Positions 62,237 to 64,000 of a stretch of DNA of 64,000 nucleotides are shown here, one piece after another. The stretch spans positions 2,976,001 through 3,040,000 of the forward strand of contig NZ_FWXT01000001.1 in NCBI RefSeq assembly GCF_900176535.1. Direction: 5' to 3'. The notes beneath the pieces were generated by a model. That model saw nothing but the letters and a program-made list of their open reading frames with translations, was not told the origin of the DNA and did not search any database. A program made the position numbers and the translations under genes. Positions within the stretch are counted from its first letter, which is position 1; each line of letters opens with the position of its first letter. Source of the DNA: Pedobacter africanus (lineage in GTDB: Bacteria; Bacteroidota; Bacteroidia; Sphingobacteriales; Sphingobacteriaceae).

Positions 62237-63337
62237 ATGAAAATATATTTCCTTATTGCATGCCTTTGCATTAGCTTATCCATTAAGGCACAAACAGACG
62301 TTCCAGTGGATGTTCCGGGAATAGGGTATGGTGCTACAAGCGCCAGTTCTACTTTTCGTTTCGATTATTTGGGAAAACCGGTGGCACATTATGGCTTAGG
62401 CTGGTACAGTGAAAATGGTACCCCATCTGCTTATCTATCTGGCTATGCAGGTTTAAAGTTTTTTACTAGCGGAGGAGTAAAAATGATGGTTGGTGCAGAC
62501 GGAAATGTTGGTATAGGTACCACCAATGCTACAACCCCGCTTTTTGTAAATGGTGGATCCTCAATGACCAATGGCTGGAATAAAACCGCTACACTTAGAT
62601 CAACATACCCGGTTTTAATTTTTAACAGTAGCGATGCCAAATGGGCTGGCTTAGGTTATGACAACAGCAGTGGGTTCAATTTATGGGTTAACGCTGCATC
62701 CGATGATCTTCCAGGAACGGGAAATATACCATTTCATGTTAGTAACGCCGGAGATATCAGTCTTGGAAACGGAAATGCTGCATTTAAATTGAACGTAAAC
62801 GGCGAAGCCGACTTCACCAAGTACTTGCGTCTTAGGTCTAACGATCAGGAGATGCAGTTTTACAGAGACGGAAGTGTTTATGGTTACCTATGGAGTTCAT
62901 CTAATGGCTTACACTGGGGGAAGGGGTCCGGTTCTAACAGTATAACTATTGACAACAGCGGGAACACCGGCATTGGAATAACAGATCCTAAAGGGTACAA
63001 ACTCGCTGTCAATGGTAAAATCCGCGCTCAGGAAATCAAAGTTGAAGCCTCACCTTGGCCGGATTACGTGTTTGCAAGCGATTACCAACTTCCAACCCTT
63101 CAGGAAACAGAAAAACACATTAAAGATAAAGGTCATTTGCCGGGTATTCCTTCTGCTGCAGAAGTAAAAGCAAATGGGATTGACTTAGGGGAAATGAATG
63201 CGAAGCTGTTGCAGAAGATTGAGGAGCTGACGCTGCATTTGATAGAGCAGAATAATAGGAACCAAAAACAAGATGCGATAATCGCAAAGCAACAAAATGA
63301 AATTAATCAGTTAAAAAATAAATTGAGTATCCCATGA
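62237..63337 (+). CDS. Secreted stalk protein, second gene of operon C
   Basis: 366 residues with a signal peptide ending LSIKAQ. Units NVGIGTTNATTPLFV, DISLGNGNAAFKLNV and NTGIGITDPKGYKLAV separate beta-rich segments. The shared module (ASPWPDYVFASDYQLPTLQE, KHIKDKGHLPGIPSAAEV, LGEMNAKLLQKIEELTLHLI) leads to a Gln-rich coiled coil. Its stop overlaps the next start (ATGA). Confidence 0.75.
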   Translation: MKIYFLIACLCISLSIKAQTDVPVDVPGIGYGATSASSTFRFDYLGKPVAHYGLGWYSENGTPSAYLSGYAGLKFFTSGGVKMMVGADGNVGIGTTNATTPLFVNGGSSMTNGWNKTATLRSTYPVLIFNSSDAKWAGLGYDNSSGFNLWVNAASDDLPGTGNIPFHVSNAGDISLGNGNAAFKLNVNGEADFTKYLRLRSNDQEMQFYRDGSVYGYLWSSSNGLHWGKGSGSNSITIDNSGNTGIGITDPKGYKLAVNGKIRAQEIKVEASPWPDYVFASDYQLPTLQETEKHIKDKGHLPGIPSAAEVKANGIDLGEMNAKLLQKIEELTLHLIEQNNRNQKQDAIIAKQQNEINQLKNKLSIP

Positions 63338-64000
63338 AAATTTATTGTTTAGCCTTTATTGGCCTCTTTTCTTTGACAGATTCATTTGCACAGGATCTGG
63401 AAAGTGGAGGATCAAACTCATGGATATTTCATACTCCTGATGATGGAAGAAGCACTTTGTTTATTGCCCCAAAAATTGATGGTAGCTATACTTGGGGTAA
63501 TGCAACCCAGTTTCTGAATAATGGGAATGTTCTTTTCAGCGGAAACTTAGGAGTTGGAGTTTCTAACCCTAGAGCAAAATTGGATGTTAATGGAAATATC
63601 TTGATCTCCAACGCAGCAATTCCTATGGGATTGATAACCGAACTAGCTGGTACAACTACACCGCTATTGAATATGAGTGTAAATTTTAGGGAAGAAAATA
63701 AGAATAATGCCTATGCTGGCGGTGGATTTAGAATTGATACACGCGGCGAAGGTGTTGGCGCACCGTTGTTTCAATGGATTTCAAGAAAACCAAATTCAGA
63801 AGTTGAATCTGTGGAAATGAGCTTAACATCTTCCGGATACTTAGGCATCGGAACCTTATCTCCCCGGGAAAGATTATCAGTAAATGGTAATATCCGTGCT
63901 CACGAAATAAAAGTAGAGACTGCCAACTGGCCGGATTATGTCTTTGCAAAAGACTACGAGCTGCCAACCCTTCAGGAGACAGAAAAGCATATTAAAGACA
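63334..64000 (+). CDS. Secreted stalk protein, third gene of operon C, cut by window
   Basis: 222 residues are visible from ATG 63334, beginning with a signal peptide (MKIYCLAFIGLFSLTDSFAQ). Units NLGVGVSNPRAKLDVNGNIL and YLGIGTLSPRERLSV precede the start of the shared module (EIKVETANWPDYVFAKDYEL, LPTLQETEKHIKD), where the window ends. Its ATG overlaps the previous stop. By analogy with operons A and B, a YD-repeat partner and a toxin-bearing Rhs gene should follow outside the window. Confidence 0.75.
   Translation, partial: MKIYCLAFIGLFSLTDSFAQDLESGGSNSWIFHTPDDGRSTLFIAPKIDGSYTWGNATQFLNNGNVLFSGNLGVGVSNPRAKLDVNGNILISNAAIPMGLITELAGTTTPLLNMSVNFREENKNNAYAGGGFRIDTRGEGVGAPLFQWISRKPNSEVESVEMSLTSSGYLGIGTLSPRERLSVNGNIRAHEIKVETANWPDYVFAKDYELPTLQETEKHIKD

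Noticed and set aside
34583..64000. Stalk proteins as type IX secretion cargo
   Set aside because: The shared C-terminal module lacks the conserved features of type IX C-terminal signals and ends in a coiled coil, so T9SS export is not supported.
33900..64000. Prophage or phage tail module
   Set aside because: Fibre-like repeats are present, but there are no capsid, terminase, portal or other tail genes, and all the proteins have Sec signal peptides.
1..64000. CRISPR arrays, tRNA and rRNA genes
   Set aside because: Looked for on both strands; repeats found are long dispersed or palindromic, not regularly spaced short units, and no cloverleaf or rRNA sequence was recognised.

Overview
The window looks like a chromosomal segment from a Bacteroidota of the Sphingobacteriaceae, most like Pedobacter. 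The grounds are two SusC/SusD pairs, FecI/FecR sigma/anti-sigma pairs, a one-piece hybrid two-component regulator, Sec signal peptides ending in A-Q, promoters of the TAnnTTTG type, and secreted two-gene Rhs systems. The genus is inferred from gene content only.

Region 1 (1-10.3 kb): the 3'-truncated gene of an Xaa-Pro aminopeptidase, divergent from an ECF sigma factor, a FecR anti-sigma factor, a SusC transporter with an N-terminal STN signalling domain, SusD, and a TlpA-type thioredoxin lipo-/periplasmic protein. This is a sigma/anti-sigma-controlled uptake locus. Region 2 (10.3-25.7 kb): a hybrid two-component sensor/regulator next to SusC, SusD, a GH130-type glycoside phosphorylase, an MFS permease, an unrecognised secreted protein, a nucleotide-sugar dehydrogenase and GDP-mannose 4,6-dehydratase. 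It reads as a glycan utilisation locus, possibly for mannose-containing glycans, followed by nucleotide-sugar genes. Region 3 (25.7-33.9 kb): housekeeping and accessory genes (EamA permease, PurU, DUF4143-type ATPase, DoxX, DUF6266-like), a second FecI/FecR pair whose SusC has been lost except for its leader, and a HigBA-like toxin-antitoxin pair.

Region 4 (33.9-64 kb) is the accessory and most interesting part. It contains repeated operons of one design: a Rho-independent terminator, a small XRE regulator, a nearly identical leader plus signal peptide, two or three secreted stalk proteins with VGIGT repeats and one shared C-terminal module, a secreted SpvB/YD-repeat partner, a secreted DUF6443-Rhs protein with a variable C-terminal toxin, and immunity genes. 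Operon A (34.1-44.4 kb) carries a GIY-YIG-type nuclease tip, a candidate immunity gene and a split paralogue of it. Operon B (44.7-55.4 kb) carries a different tip and a different immunity gene. Downstream of B (55.4-59.4 kb) lies an array of broken toxin tips, each followed by an intact small gene that could be orphan immunity, separated by short remnants of an IS21-like element. Operon C starts at 61.4 kb after a deleted XRE gene and runs off the window. Near-identical repeats of about 700 bp between operons and about 230 bp inside the stalk genes would allow recombination to shuffle them.

No tRNA, rRNA, CRISPR array or intact transposase was seen.
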